Shown here: positions 1 through 12,504 of the stretch, piece by piece
Layout of the letters: the number at the start of each line of letters is the position of its first letter
Numbering within the stretch: the first letter of the stretch is position 1
Assembly (NCBI RefSeq): GCF_002776525.5
Contig: NC_045434.1
Coordinates: forward strand, 110,464,199-110,528,198
Length of the DNA stretch: 64,000 nt
Reading direction: 5' to 3'
DNA from: Piliocolobus tephrosceles
Taxonomy: Eukaryota > Chordata > Mammalia > Primates > Cercopithecidae
Notes under the pieces: model-generated
What the model was told of the DNA's origin: nothing
Seen by the model: the letters and a program-made list of their open reading frames with translations, nothing else
Database searches by the model: none
Translations under genes and position numbers: made by a program

Positions 1-433
1 GCCAACAACTCTGTCTGACAGCTTTGAAGAGAGCAGTGGATCTCCCAACACGGAGGTTGAGATCTGAGAAGGGGCAGTCTGCCTGCTCAAGTGGGTCACT
101 GACCCCTGAGTAGCCTAACTGGGAGACATCCCCCACTAGGGGCAGTCTGACACCCCACACCTCACAGGGTGGAGTACACCCCTGAGAGGAAGCTTCCAAA
201 GCAAGAATCAGACAGGTGCACTCGCTGTTCAGCAATATTCTATCTTCTGCAACCTCTGCTGCTGATACCCAGGCAAACAGGGTCTGGAGTGGACCTCAAG
301 CAATCTCCAACAGACCTATAGCTGAGGGTCCTGACTGTCAGAAGGAAAACTATCAAACAGGAAGGACACCTATATCAAAACCCCATCGGTACGTCACCAT
401 CATCAAAGACCAGAGACAGATAAAACCACAAAG

Positions 434-1450
434 ATGGGGAAAAAGCAGGGCAGAAAAGCTGGAAATTCAAAAAATAAGAGCGCATCTCCTCCTGCAAAGG
501 AGCACAGCCCATCGCCAGCAACGGATCAAAGCTGGTCAGAGAATGATTTTGATGAGATGAGAGAAGAAGGCTTCAGTCCATCAAACCTCTCAGAGCTAAA
601 GGAGGAATTACGTACCCAGCGCAAAGAAACTAAAAATCTTGAAAAAAGAGTGGAAGAATTGACAGCTAGACTAATTAATGCAGAGAAGGTCATAAACGAA
701 ATGACAGAGATGAAAACCATGACACGAGAAATACGTGACAAATGCACAAGCTTCAGTAACCGACTCGATCAACTGGAAGAAAGAGTATCAGCGATGGAGG
801 ATCAAATGAATGAAATGAAGCGAGAAGAGAAACCAAAAGAAAAAAGAAGAAAAAGAAATGAACAAAGCCTGCAAGAAGTATGGGATTATGTAAAAAGACC
901 AAATCTACGTCTGATTGGGGTGCCTGAAAGTGAGGGGGAAAATGGAACCAAATTGGAAAACACTCTACAGGATATCATCCAGGAGAACTTCCCCAACCTA
1001 GCAGGCCAGGCCAACATTCAAATTCAGGAAATACAGAGAACGCCACAAAGATACTCCTCCAGAAGAGCAACTCTAAGACACATAATTGCCAGATTCACCA
1101 AAGTTGAAATGAAGGAAAAAATCTTCAGGGCAGCCAGAGAGAAAGGTCGGGTTACCCACAAAGGGAAGCCCATCAGACTGACAGCAGATCTCTCAGCAGA
1201 AACTCTACAAGCCAGAAGAGAGTGGGGGCCAATATTCAACGTTCTTAAAGAAAAGAATTTTCAACCCAGAATTTCATATCCAGCCAAACTAAGTTTCATA
1301 AGTGAAGGAGAAATAAAATTCTTTACAGATAAGCAAATGCTTAGAGATTTTGTCACCACCAGGCCTGCCTTACAAGAGACCCTGAAGGAAGCCCTAAACA
1401 TGGAAAGGAACAACCGGTACCAGCCATTGCAAAAACATGCCACAATGTAA
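434..1450 (+). CDS. L1 ORF1 protein (RNA-binding chaperone of the L1 RNP), intact
   Basis: This ORF of 338 codons equals the usual length of primate L1 ORF1p. The protein coats L1 RNA as a trimer and acts as a nucleic-acid chaperone in the cytoplasmic ribonucleoprotein. Visible parts are a basic, low-complexity N-terminus (about residues 1-50), a long heptad-rich coiled coil (about 52-150, many E, K, L and R), an RRM-like central domain (about 155-250, with the segment LRLIGVPESEGENGTKLEN), and a C-terminal domain to residue 338. The start is the first ATG after the 5' UTR. It ends 63 bases before ORF2, the normal spacing. No internal stop or frameshift is seen. It is a transposon gene, not a host gene, and its expression cannot be judged here. 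Confidence 0.93.
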   Translation: MGKKQGRKAGNSKNKSASPPAKEHSPSPATDQSWSENDFDEMREEGFSPSNLSELKEELRTQRKETKNLEKRVEELTARLINAEKVINEMTEMKTMTREIRDKCTSFSNRLDQLEERVSAMEDQMNEMKREEKPKEKRRKRNEQSLQEVWDYVKRPNLRLIGVPESEGENGTKLENTLQDIIQENFPNLAGQANIQIQEIQRTPQRYSSRRATLRHIIARFTKVEMKEKIFRAAREKGRVTHKGKPIRLTADLSAETLQARREWGPIFNVLKEKNFQPRISYPAKLSFISEGEIKFFTDKQMLRDFVTTRPALQETLKEALNMERNNRYQPLQKHATM

Positions 1451-1513
1451 AGACCATCGAGCCTAGGAAGAAACTGCATCAACTAATGAGCAAAATAACC
1501 AGTTAATATCATA

Positions 1514-4500
1514 ATGACAGGATCAAGTTCACACATAACAATATTAACCTTAAATGTAAATGGACTAAATGCTCCAATTAAAAGACACAGACTGGCAAAC
1601 TGGATAAAGAGTCAAGACCCATCAGTCTGCTGTCTTCAGGAGACCCATCTCACATGCAGAGACATACATAGGCTCAAAATAAAGGGATGGAGGAAGATCT
1701 ACCAAGCAAATGGAGAACAAAAAAAAGCAGGGGTTGCAATCCTAGTCTCTGATAAAACAGACTTTAAACCATCAAAGATCAAAAGAGACAAAGAAGGCCA
1801 TTACATAATGGTAAAGGGATCAATCCAACAGGAAGAGCTAACTATCCTAAATATATATGCACCCAATACAGGAGCACCCAGATTCATAAAGCAAGTCCTT
1901 AGAGACTTACAAAGAGACTTAGACTCCCATACAATAATAATGGGAGACTTCAACACTCCACTGTCAACATTAGACAGATCAACGAGACAGAAAGTTAACA
2001 AGGATATCCAGGAATTGAACTCATCTCTGCACCAAGCGGACCTAATAGACATCTATAGAACTCTCCACCCCAAGTCAACAGAATAGACATTCTTCTCAGC
2101 ACCACATCACACTTATTCCAAAATTGACCACATAATTGGAAGTAAAGCACTCCTCAGCAAATGTAAAAGAACAGAAATTATAACAAACTGTCTCTCTGAC
2201 CACAGTGCAATCAAACTAGAACTCAGGACTAAGAAATTCAATCAAAACCGCTCAACTACATGGAAACTGAACAACCTGCTCCTGAATGACTACTGGGTAC
2301 ATAATGAAATGAAAGCAGAAATAAAGATGTTCTTTGAATCCAATGAGAACAAAGATACAACACACCAGAATCTCTGGGACACATTTAAAGCAGTGTGTAG
2401 AGGGAAATTTATAGCACTAAGTGCCCACAAGAGAAAGCAGGAAAGATCTAAAATTGACACTCTAACATCACAATTAAAAGAACTAGAGAGGCAAGAGCAA
2501 ACACATTCAAAAGCTAGCAGAAGGCAAGAAATAACTAAGATCAGAGCAGAACTGAAGGAGATAGAGATACAAAAAACCCTCCAAAAAATCAATGAATCCA
2601 GGAGTTGGTTTTTTGAAAAGATCAACAAAATTGACAGACCGCTAGCAAGGCTAATAAAGAAGAAAAGAGAGAGGAATCAAATAGATGCAATAAAAAATGA
2701 TAAAGGGGATATCACCACCGACCCCACAGAAATACAAACTACCATCAGAGAATACTATAAACACCTCTACGCAAATCAACTAGAAAATCTAGAAGAAATG
2801 GATAATTTCCTGGACACGTACACTCTTCCAAGACTAAACCAGGAAGAAGTTGAATCCCTGAATACACCAATAGCAGCCTCTGAAATTGAGGCAACAATTA
2901 ATAGCCTACCCACCAAAAAAAGCCCAGGACCAGATGGATTCACAGCTGAATTCTACCAGAGGTACAAGGAGGAGCTGGTACCATTCCTTCTGAAACTATT
3001 CCAATCAATAGAAAAAGAGGGAATCCTCCCTAACTCATTTTATGAGGCCAACATCATCCTGATACCAAAGCCTGGCAGAGACACAACAAAAAAAGAGAAT
3101 TTTAGACCAATCTCCCTGATGAACATCGATGCAAAAATCCTCAACAAAATACTGGCAAACCGGATTCAGCAGCACATCAAAAAGCTTATCCACCATGATC
3201 AAGTGGGCTTCATCCCTGGGATGCAAGGCTGGTTCAACATTCGCAAATCAATCAATGTAATCCAGCATATCAACAGAACCAAAGACAAGAACCACATGAT
3301 TATCTCAATAGATGCAGAAAAGGCTTTTGACAAAATTCAACAGCCCTTCATGCTAAAAACGCTCAATAAATTCGGTATTGATGGAACGTACCTCAAAATA
3401 ATAAGAGCTATTTATGACAAACCTACAGCTAATATCATACTGAATGGGCAAAAACTGGAAAAGTTCCCTTTGAAAACTGGCACAAGACAGGGATGCCCTC
3501 TCTCACCACTCCTATTCAACATAGTGTTGGAAGTTCTGGCTAGGGCAATCAGGCAAGAGAAAGAAATCAAGGGTATTCAGTTAGGAAAAGAAGAAGTCAA
3601 ACTGTCCCTGTTTGCAGATGACATGATTGTGTATTTAGAAAACCCCATCGTCTCAGCCCAAAATCTTCTTAAGCTGATAAGCAACTTCAGCAAAGTCTCA
3701 GGATACAAAATTAATGTGCAAAAATCACAAGCATTCTTATACACCAGTAATAGACAAGCAGAGAGCCAAATCAGGAATGAACTTCCATTCACAATTGCTT
3801 CAAAGAGAATAAAATACCTAGGAATCCAACTTACAAGGGATGTAAACGACCTCTTCAAGGAGAACTACAAACCACTGCTCAGTGAAATCAAAGAGGACAC
3901 AAACAAATGGAAGAACATACCATGCTCATGGATAGGAAGAATCAATATCGTGAAAATGGCCATACTGCCCAAGGTTATTTATAGATTCAATGCCATCCCC
4001 ATCAAGCTACCAATGACTTTCTTCACCGAATTGGAAAAAACTGCTTTAAAGTTCATATGGAACCAAAAAAGAGCCCGCATTGCCAAGACAATCCTAAGTC
4101 AAAAGGACAAAGCCGGAGGCGTCACGCTACCTGACTTCAAACTATACTACAAGGCTACAGTAACCAAAACAGCATGGTACTGGTACCAAAACAGAGATAT
4201 AGACCAATGGAACAGAACGGAGCCTTCAGAAATAATGCCACACATCTACAACCATCTGATCTTTGACAAACCTGACAAAAACAAGAAATGGGGAAAGGAT
4301 TCCCTATTTAATAAATGGTGCTGGGAAAATTGGCTAGCCATAAGTAGAAAGCTGAAACTGGATCCTTTCCTTACTCCTTATACGAAGATTAATTCAAGAT
4401 GGATTAGAGACTTAAATGTTAGACCTAATACCATAAAAACCCTAGAAGAAAATCTAGGTAGTACCATTCAGGACATAGGCATGGGCAAGGACTTCATGTC

Positions 4501-5435
4501 TAAAACACCAAAAGCAACGGCAGCAAAAGCCAAAATTGACAAATGGGATCTCATTAAACTAAAGAGCTTCTGCACAGCAAAAGAAACTACCATCAGAGTG
4601 AACAGGCAACCTACAGAATGGGAGAAAATTTTTGCAATCTACTCATCTGACAAAGGGCTCATTTCCAGAATCTACAAAGAACTCAAACAAATATACAAGA
4701 AAAAAAACAAACAACCCCATCCAAAAGTGGGGAAAGGATATGAACAGACATTTCTCAAAAGAAGACATTCATACAGCCAACAGACACATGAAAAAATGCT
4801 CATCATCACTGGCCATCAGAGAAATGCAAATCAAAACCACAATGAGATACCATCTCACACCAGTTAGAATGGCAATCATTAAAAAATCAGGAAACAANNN
4901 NNNNNNNNNNNNNNNNNNNNNNNNNNNNNNNNNNNNNNNNNNNNNNNNNNNNNNNNNNNNNNNNNNNNNNNNNNNNNNNNNNNNNNNNNNNNNNNNNTGG
5001 AGAGGATGTGGAGAAATAGGAACACTTTTACACTGTTGGTGGGATTGTAAACTAGTTCAACCATTATGGAAAACAGTATGGCGATTCCTCAAGGATCTAG
5101 AACTAGATGTACCATATGACCCAGCCATCCCACTACTGGGTATATACCCAAAGGATTATAAATTATGCTACTACAAAGACACATGCACACGTATGTTTAT
5201 TGCGGCACTATTCACAATAGCAAAGACTTGGAATCAACCCAAATGTCCATCAGTGACAGACTGGATTAAGAAAATGTGGCACATATACACCATGGAATAC
5301 TATGCAGCCATAAAAAAGGATGAGTTTGCGTCCTTTGTAGGGACATGGATGCAGCTGGAAACCATCATTCTTAGCAAACTATCACAAGAAGAGAAAACCA
5401 AACACCGCATGTTCTCACTCATAGGTGGGAACTAA
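1514..5435 (+). pseudogene. L1 ORF2 (endonuclease / reverse transcriptase), inactivated
   Basis: ORF2p is normally one protein of about 1275 residues with an N-terminal AP-like endonuclease, a reverse transcriptase and a Cys-rich C-terminus. Here an in-frame TAG at 2084-2086 ends translation after 190 codons, before the endonuclease motif SDH (near 2192). The same frame then stays open to 4867. The reverse transcriptase is recognisable, with FADD at 3611-3622. Homology moves to the next frame near 4700-4720, next to an A-run (4701-4707), and continues to the normal end at 5435. A 100-base N gap (4898-4997) lies in the C-terminal part. With a truncated endonuclease and a frameshift the product should be inactive. 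The first ATG in the usual position at 1514 was used as the start. Confidence 0.93.
4898..4997. other. Assembly gap of exactly 100 N
   Basis: One hundred undetermined bases inside the L1 ORF2 3' region. The round length suggests a placeholder for unknown size. Reading frame across it is therefore not reliable. Young L1s often break assemblies because of near-identical copies elsewhere. Confidence 0.99.
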
Positions 5436-5879
5436 ACAATGAGCTCACTTGGACTCGGGAAGGGGAACATCACACACTGGGGCCTATCATGGGGAGGGGG
5501 GAGGGGGGAGGGATTGCATTGGGGAGTTATACCTGATATAAATGATGAATTGATGGGTGCTGACGAGTTGATGGGTGCAGCACACCAACATGGCACATGT
5601 ATACATATGTAACAAACCTGCACGTTATGCACATGTACCCTAGAACTTAAAGTATAATAAAATAAAATAAAATAAAATAAAAAATATTTTTCTGAAACAT
5701 TATATTAGGCAAACTTGTGAATATGAAATTCTATATGTTTTGTTTTAAGCAATTTATGTTACTTAGTAAAATTAAAGAGTATGTTGTAGGAATTAACGAC
5801 GTACATTTTAGAGACTTTTTTACAGTTTCAGTATTTTTAAAAATAGAAAACATTTATAAGAGGAAGGCAATTTTAAAGA

Positions 5880-7460
5880 GGCAACTTCAAAAAGTTCATA
5901 GAAAAATCAAATTAAAAAGATAAAAACAAAAAATATAAACTTTGTTTTCAACATAAGCTCTGTCAAGTTCAAGACACTTTTGTTAAGCGATGATATCAGC
6001 CATTTAGTGCATCCCTAAAAAACTGAAGATCCTGGGTATTTGACCATCTCAATGCAGTCTTTTTTACATTATTTACTGAAGAAAAATGGGTGCCCTTTAA
6101 AGATTTTTTCAGATAAGAAGTCAGAAGGAGCCAAATCAGAACTATAAGGTGGATGCCTAATGATTTTCCATTGACACTCATAAAATTGCCCTTCTTTGTT
6201 GAGAAGAATGAGCAGGAGCATTGTCAGGGTGGAGAAGGATTCTCTGGTGAAGCTTTCCTGGGTGTTTTTCTGCTAAAGTATTGGCTTTCTCAAAACACTC
6301 TCATAATAAGCAGATGTTATCACTTTTTGGTGCTCCAGAAAATCAACAAGCAAAATGACTGGAGCATTCCAAAAAACTATTGCCATGACCTTTGCTCTTG
6401 GTCGGTCCACTTTTGCTTTGACTGAACCACTTGAACCTCTTGGTAGTCATCACTTTGATTGCATTTTGTCTTCAGGATCATACTGGTAAAGCCATGTTTC
6501 ATCTCCAGTTACAGTTCTTTGAAGAAATGCTTCAGGATCTTGATCCCACTTGGTTAAAATTTACATTGAAAGCTCTACTCTTGTCTGGAGCTGATTTGGG
6601 TGCAACAGTTTTGGCACCCAGAGTGGAAAGTTGCTCAACTTTAATTTTTCAGTCAGAATTGTGTAAGCTGAGCCAATTGAGACATCTATGGTATTGGGTA
6701 TTATTTCTGCTATAATCATCTACACTCTTCAATTAGTGCATGAACAAGATTAATTCTTTCCTCACAAATCAATGTCGATGGTCTGGTACTGTGGGCTTTA
6801 TTTTCAACACCGTTGCATCACTTCTTAAAACAAGTTATCCATTTGTAAACTGATTTCTTTGGGGCCTTGTCCCCATAAACTTTTCATAAAGTATCAGTGA
6901 CTTCACCATTCTTCCACCCAGGCTTCACCATAAACTTGGTATTTGTTCTTGTTTCAATGTTAGCAGAATACATGTTGCTCTGAGAGGCATTCTTTTCAAA
7001 TTGATGTCTAATCTTTCTTTTTTTCTTTTTTTTTTTTTTTTTGAGACGGAGTCTTGCTCTGTCGCCCAGGCTGGAGTGCAGTGGCCGGATCTCAGCTCAC
7101 TGCAAGCTCCGCCTCCCGGGTTTACGCCATTCTCCTGCCTCAGCCTCCCGAGTTGCTGGGACTACAGGCGCCCGCCACCTCGCCCGGCTAGTTTTTTGTA
7201 TTTTTAGTAGAGACGGGGTTTCACCATGTTAGCCAGGATGGTCTCGATCTCCTGACCTCGTCATCCGCCCGTCTCGGCCTCCCAAAGTGCTGGGATTACA
7301 GGCTCGAGCCACCGCGCCCGGCTGTCTTTCTTAGTGCCTCCAACTAGATCCTGTTCAGACATGTTATAACAAGTTAACATCAGGGTTTTTTTGTGCAGCA
7401 AAATTTTGAAATCCATGTATATATAGTGTTTTCATTTTCCATGAACTTTTTGAAGTCCCA
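5880..7460 (-). mobile_element. Fossil mariner-family DNA transposon, interrupted by an Alu
   Basis: Matching terminal inverted repeats lie at about 5880-5905 and 7436-7460 (core ACTTCAAAAAGTTCATGGAA in one orientation). Without the inserted Alu the element is about 1.27 kb, the usual mariner size. Read on the minus strand, the interior gives degraded mariner transposase fragments, including the catalytic-Asp segment HPDNAPAHSS (about 6203-6232). Multiple stops and frameshifts show it is long dead. The mariner subfamily is not certain to me. Confidence 0.8.
7020..7322 (-). mobile_element. AluYR-like element (young, Old World monkey type), minus strand
   Basis: A full-length Alu in antisense: poly(T) start, left and right arms, and a CG-rich end at 7322. 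It keeps many CpGs, so it is young. It carries variant bases (GTGGCCGGATCTCAG, CACCTCGCCCGGCTAG) that I associate with cercopithecoid AluYR. TCTTTCTT occurs on both sides (7012-7019 and 7325-7332), a likely target-site duplication. It sits inside the mariner fossil. Confidence 0.9.
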
Positions 7461-9990
7461 TGATCTATAATTGGGAGTGATGATGTTGTTGCTAAGACAG
7501 TTAAAATATGAGAATATTTTAGAAGGTACCCATGAAGAAATGTACTGGAGCATAGGCAGATGTGTCCATTAGTCCAGACCATGCCACTTGACTAAAAAAA
7601 AAAATCATGAAATGGAGTTTATTATACAGGAATTCTCCAGAGTAGAAATGTCACAAATACATATGCAGAAAAATAATTGTTGTGCTCTGGCAGAGGGGAT
7701 GTATCAAACGTGAAAACTAAGAAACATCAAAGTAAAACCAGTTGTCTCTAGAACAGAGGTGGCTGACATACCCTTTTCAGTGCTTGGCAACCAAGACTCT
7801 GCACTGTTCTGGGATCAGTTCAGAAGGTCAAACACTCTTCATATCATTAGGAAAGGTTTATGCTAAAAATAGAATACTATAAATGTATTTGGCTAACAGG
7901 AATCTTGAATCAAAATGATTTAAGAGCTCCAGAAAACTATAATTATTACTGCTATTATTAGTAATCATCTTTTTAAAAAGGCTCAAAATATATACATGCG
8001 TATATTATACATAATTATATAGACACATTGGTAGTCATCTTTTTAAAAGAGACAGTATTGCATAAAATATTTCAGTGCTTTATGTATATTATCTCTAGTC
8101 CTTTACATTTTAAACAACTGTTTAAGAATGTTATTAAACCAACTTCACTCCAAAAGTAGCTCTAATGTTCAGGTCAGTTTTCCCATTTATAGGATAGAAC
8201 CTCAATCCGTCTAAAAAAGCGAGTATTCCCATAATCCATTACCACAACTTTTAAATGAAAAATACATATATATACATTTTATATGACATACAATGTACAA
8301 TTAGTACTTTTTGCTAATTGCCCAATTTTCAAGAGGTATAACGAGCAATACATTTTAAACAATCATTAATTAATTTAATTAATTCAGTTATTTACTTACT
8401 TATGGTATTGATTTTTGCTTTTGTAACAAATTACCTATTCTCACATTCTATTTTGACACATTATGCTAAATATTTGGTAAGCGCCTAATAGACACATAAA
8501 TTGGTCCCCATATAGCTGGCCAAAATTATTTCTGACATCTCTTATACATAGCAGAACTCTCCAATAATCTGTTTTTGGAGTAGGAGACAACATTCAAGAA
8601 AATAAATCAGATAAATATTGCAATTTACAATGGTTCAGCATATTTACTGTGGATATTGCTATTCTTAGCATTGATCACATTAATACTTTCAGGCTGTATG
8701 AATTTATATTAGTAAGAACTGGAAATATTTAATCAGGATTTTTAAATCTCTTGTGCATCTTTAAAACATCATGCAGAAATGTGATGATAATGAGCTTTAA
8801 AAAAAAAACTATCAGCAATCAGGATTATTATAATATTAATTGAAGTTCCATTCCTGCAATTTAATGCAGTCCTAGAAGAAAAAAGAAATGACCAAAGTCA
8901 ACCCACAAGAAGTAAAGAAATCACTACTTGGCAATATTATTTCATTAGCCAGATAAAGCTAGGCTAAAAGAGCATATTTATCCCCTGCCAGAGGCAGCCT
9001 GTTTGGCCTGTTCACATCCTAATCTAAATTCTGTCTTTGACCGTATATGAAGGTTCCCATTAAGGGTCAGGTGATTCACATACACCAATTGATGATGTAG
9101 CTGAGGACGAAATCAGCCGCATAATATGTTTGTGTGCTACTAGTCTCTGGCTGACAAAGTGCAGTGGCCCACAGGAGTTGCAGAGTCGTGCATCATCATC
9201 CCTCATGCTTTTCCTATGTCTTCTTATCACTCAAGTAGAAGTGGCAGATAATGCTTTTCTAGCTGGTGTCACAGGTCCAGAAACCTCAGAATATTGCATC
9301 TTCAATGGGCAGTACACCAGGGACAGTATTGCAAATCAATTAGATATATTTCATATTTGAAATTAAGTTGTCTGATTTCCAACATGTCTTCTGTCTTCGA
9401 AGAATGATGCATTTATCTTCTTGCTTATTTCGCAGAAATTGGGCTTACTGGAGTTAAAGACTGTTTTCTGACTCTAAAGAATTAATCTGTCTCAGCAACT
9501 GAAACTACTTTATATTCCAGCCTCAGAGCAGAAGGGTCCTGCTTGTCTCTGCCCTATATTATACAGCAGTGTTATGAATTTTATTGCATTTACACAGATC
9601 TGATATTATGTGAAAGATGCATCTAAATCAGTAAATATCTTGCTAAAGCTGCTATGAGGCTTTGGGGAAGGATGGGTGGGGATAAAGCTGTAGGGAAAAT
9701 GATTTAAAATATACATCAATCTGGCTTTATAGAGTTGTCACACTGAAATACAAGTTTGAAATCCACGACTTTATTCTCATGAGGGTTATATTTGTGTGCA
9801 AAAGAAGCATTAACTTTGCACTTTATACTCTGCCTCAGAAGTTTCATAGACCTGGGACATAATACAAATTACAAAGACGTTAACATGGGAGGAAATGGCA
9901 TAAATGGTTGCAGGCTATGACCAAGACTGCATGCAGGCAGCAAAAAAGTTATGTTAAAAATTTATCAGTGCAATGGCTTCTTTGGTCATT
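7461..9990. other. Intergenic, AT-rich, nothing recognised
   Basis: No supported gene. There are short AT-alternating stretches (7980-8025, 8265-8290) and scattered short ORFs with no recognisable homology. No clear repeat boundary was found. Confidence 0.6.
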
Positions 9991-9994
9991 ATAG

Positions 9995-10140
9995 AAAATG
10001 AATAATTCATTAAATGCTCAATTAATAACTATAGAGGCCTACTATGTACAAAGCACTATACAAGGCACTGAGGAAGGTAATCATGAAAAAGTTATGGCCC
10101 TGTTCTCATCATCTAAACAAAGAGATAATAAAACCAATCT
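9995..10140 (-). mobile_element. L2 LINE 3'-end fragment, minus strand
   Basis: The text follows the reverse complement of the L2 tail: a short A-rich start, then segments like CTACTATGTACAAAGCACTATACAAGGCACTG, seen here in diverged form, and a GGCCCTGTTCTCATCATCTA block. It is old and short, and MIR is an alternative. Confidence 0.5.
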
Positions 10141-11985
10141 ATTTTGGAGTTTCCTAAACATGTTGTTTTATTAAACCAAAAGACCATCATTCACCAGGTA
10201 ATTTAAAGAAAAAACCTGGCAAACTGAATGTTCTACATTTCATTCTCATGCCGTCAATTTTCTGTTGTTATGTTTATTATTTTAGGAAAATGATCTCAGA
10301 AAACCCCACTTATAATAGATTCTATGTGGCATAGAGTTGAAGTTTTTTTGACCTCCAAAGTCTATTGGGATTTAGTAATATCTAACCACAAAGGAATATT
10401 CCAGTATTCTAATCATCCTCAACATTTCCTCTGACTCAGGCACACAGCATTATAAAAAGTAAGAGCTGTTTGCTTATTAGTGTCTCAATATCCAGGGTTG
10501 ATAATGTAGCTCAACCATTTATGAAGCACTAAAGTACTCAGATGCACTTAAAACACTCTCAGATTACATATTTCAATGTGAGCATCTGGAATATTCCCTT
10601 TAGTTGGCACCTTTGATTCCATTCTTCATGCTGAGGTGGGCCCAGAGCCCTTGTGTTTTAGAATTAGAACTAATTAAGTTTCAGCCCATTTGTTTAGAAA
10701 TCAACCTTGCAATGGGTGTCAGGAGTACTTAGTGATGCATTATCTCCCAAAGCTATGCAGCCAGTGTTATCTGGGCACAAAAGGGCACTTATCTCCATTA
10801 ATAATACGTACTACCACAGAACAGCCAGTTCTCACATCTCTTGGATATTGACATTTAGGTATTGAATCTCTCCTTCCAGATTTTGCCATTTTGTTCTACT
10901 CCGTGCAGGAAAGTGATGTTCCCTGTATCCATCTCTGAAGACAGTAGTCTTCTAGTGTCTAACCCAAAAGGGCATCTTCTCAACATGATAGCAGAGGAGG
11001 AGAGGTCAGCTACATCCATAGTGGGAAAAATGCCCACTCCCGTCCACACTGGGGTTGGTATAGCAGTAGAAATCAGGAAGCTTGACATTGGGTAGGCAAC
11101 GGCTCCCTGGTTTCGGGACTGTAGCCCTTGAAGAGCAAGATACAGACAGGAGTTGGTGACACAGCAGCAGGGCTGGTCTCCCAAGGAGGATCCCGGTAGG
11201 AGCTGGTTGGGAGGTAGTCCAGTTTAAACAAAAGGAAAATGAGGCAGAATTTATCTTAAGAACTAGTGGAGTAGGACAACAGGTAGGGTAGCAAATAACT
11301 TGCTAGACATGCAGATACCTTCATGCTTACACGGGCATATCGAAATTAACACTTACTCCAGGTCTCATTAAGCTGGTGTAGCTGAGGCTTCTGCCCCAAT
11401 TAGAATAATTCCGAGAATCACATACCGTTGATCTTGTCAAGTGCAGACTCCACGTGCAGAGGTTGAGGAAGGCAGTGGAGACATGTACTCTCCAGCAGGG
11501 GGCCATCTGCAGAGCCACCAAAAGGATAGAATTTCAAGCTGTGTCTAAGACCTCCCACTGCACTGGGACACCACAGTAGGATGTAGGGGCCCAAAGGAGA
11601 GGAGGTTTAGGTAGGAAATCCTGATTTACAGGCAGAGGATGACTAATAAATCAAGAGGTTGAAAAATGCTTGTGAGGGTAAAAAGGCTAGAAGCAAAGGA
11701 AGGCAACCATAGATCTTGGCAGAGAAGTCAGCTAGTGCAGTCAGGTAGCCATAAGCAGGCAGGACTGGGATGGGTTCAGAGAGGTCAGCTGAGGCAGGAT
11801 GTCTCAGGCATGTATAAAAGTAGGAAACATGTCTTGTTCATTTTAGATTCCCAGTATGTAGGTGGCATAGGTATTGTGGAAAGGAAAGCAAGGAGAAACA
11901 GAGAGAGGGACAGAGAAAGGTCACCACACAATGAGTGAAAAAGAAAAGAAAAATGTAGAAATAGAAGTCAATTTAACTTGGCTGG
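10141..11985. other. Intergenic, nothing recognised
   Basis: Unique-looking sequence. Short ORFs on both strands at 10855-11184 have no domain or codon pattern I recognise and overlap each other antisense, so I do not call them genes. Confidence 0.55.
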
Positions 11986-11989
11986 AAAT

Positions 11990-12125
11990 TAGTAATATTA
12001 GGTTCTATCCTGACTCTGCTACCGACTAAATGCTGGACTTTGGATATAAGTGACTTAATATTTTGAGACTACTTACGCCATCTCTGTAAAATGAATGCAT
12101 AGACTAGATAACCTAAAAGTAAAGT
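11990..12125 (+). mobile_element. MIR SINE fragment
   Basis: It matches the MIR core in diverged form (TCCTGACTCTGCTACCGAC, then the region ending TCTGTAAAATGAATG). Confidence 0.6.
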
Positions 12126-12205
12126 TTACTGCAACAAATCTTTTTTGAATGCCTACTAACTGCCAAATACAAGTTTTGAAGAAACTGAGATAATAGGAGT
12201 AACAG

Positions 12206-12504
12206 GGCCGGGCGCGGTGGCTCACCCCTTTAATCCCAGCACTTTGGGAGGCCGAGGTGGACGAATTGCCTGAGGTCAGGAGTTCAAAGTCAGCCTGGCC
12301 AACATGGCAAAACCCCGTCTCTGCTAAACTTACAAAAAAAAAACATTAGCCAGGCATGGTGGTGGGCACCTGTAATCTCAGCTACTTGGGAGGCTGAGGC
12401 AGGAGAATTGCTTGAAACAGGGAGGCGGAGGTTGCAGTGAGCCGAGACTGCACCATTACACTCCAGCCTGGGCGACAAAACTCCGTCTCAAAAAAAATAT
12501 ATAT
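12206..12504 (+). mobile_element. AluS-like element, plus strand
   Basis: A complete Alu from GGCCGGGCGCGGTGGCTCAC to a short A/T tail. The perfect 10-base repeat ATAGGAGTAA at 12193-12202 and 12505-12514 is its target-site duplication. CpG decay is moderate, suggesting an S-type age. Confidence 0.93.

Larger units (their letters stand above)
1..5684 (+). mobile_element. Young primate L1 retrotransposon, nearly full length, 5' end cut by window edge
   Basis: The order is the standard L1 order: end of the 5' UTR (1-433), ORF1 (434-1450), a 63-base spacer, ORF2 (1514-5435 over two frames), a 3' UTR with a G-rich tract at 5491-5512, and an A-rich tail of AAAAT-type repeats at about 5655-5684. 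The 3' UTR has a short segment near 5539-5575 that differs from human-specific L1 and looks like a monkey-lineage L1PA relative. The 5' boundary and its target-site duplication lie outside the window, so full length cannot be proved. Intact ORF1 and few lesions indicate a recent insertion. ORF2 has a premature stop and a frameshift, so the copy should not retrotranspose autonomously. Confidence 0.95.

Noticed and set aside
216..560. 114-codon ORF at the start of the L1
   Set aside because: It begins in the L1 5' UTR and overlaps ORF1 in another frame; it is not a known L1 product.
10855..11184. 109-codon minus-strand ORF
   Set aside because: No recognised homology, overlaps an open frame on the other strand, and has no supporting signals.
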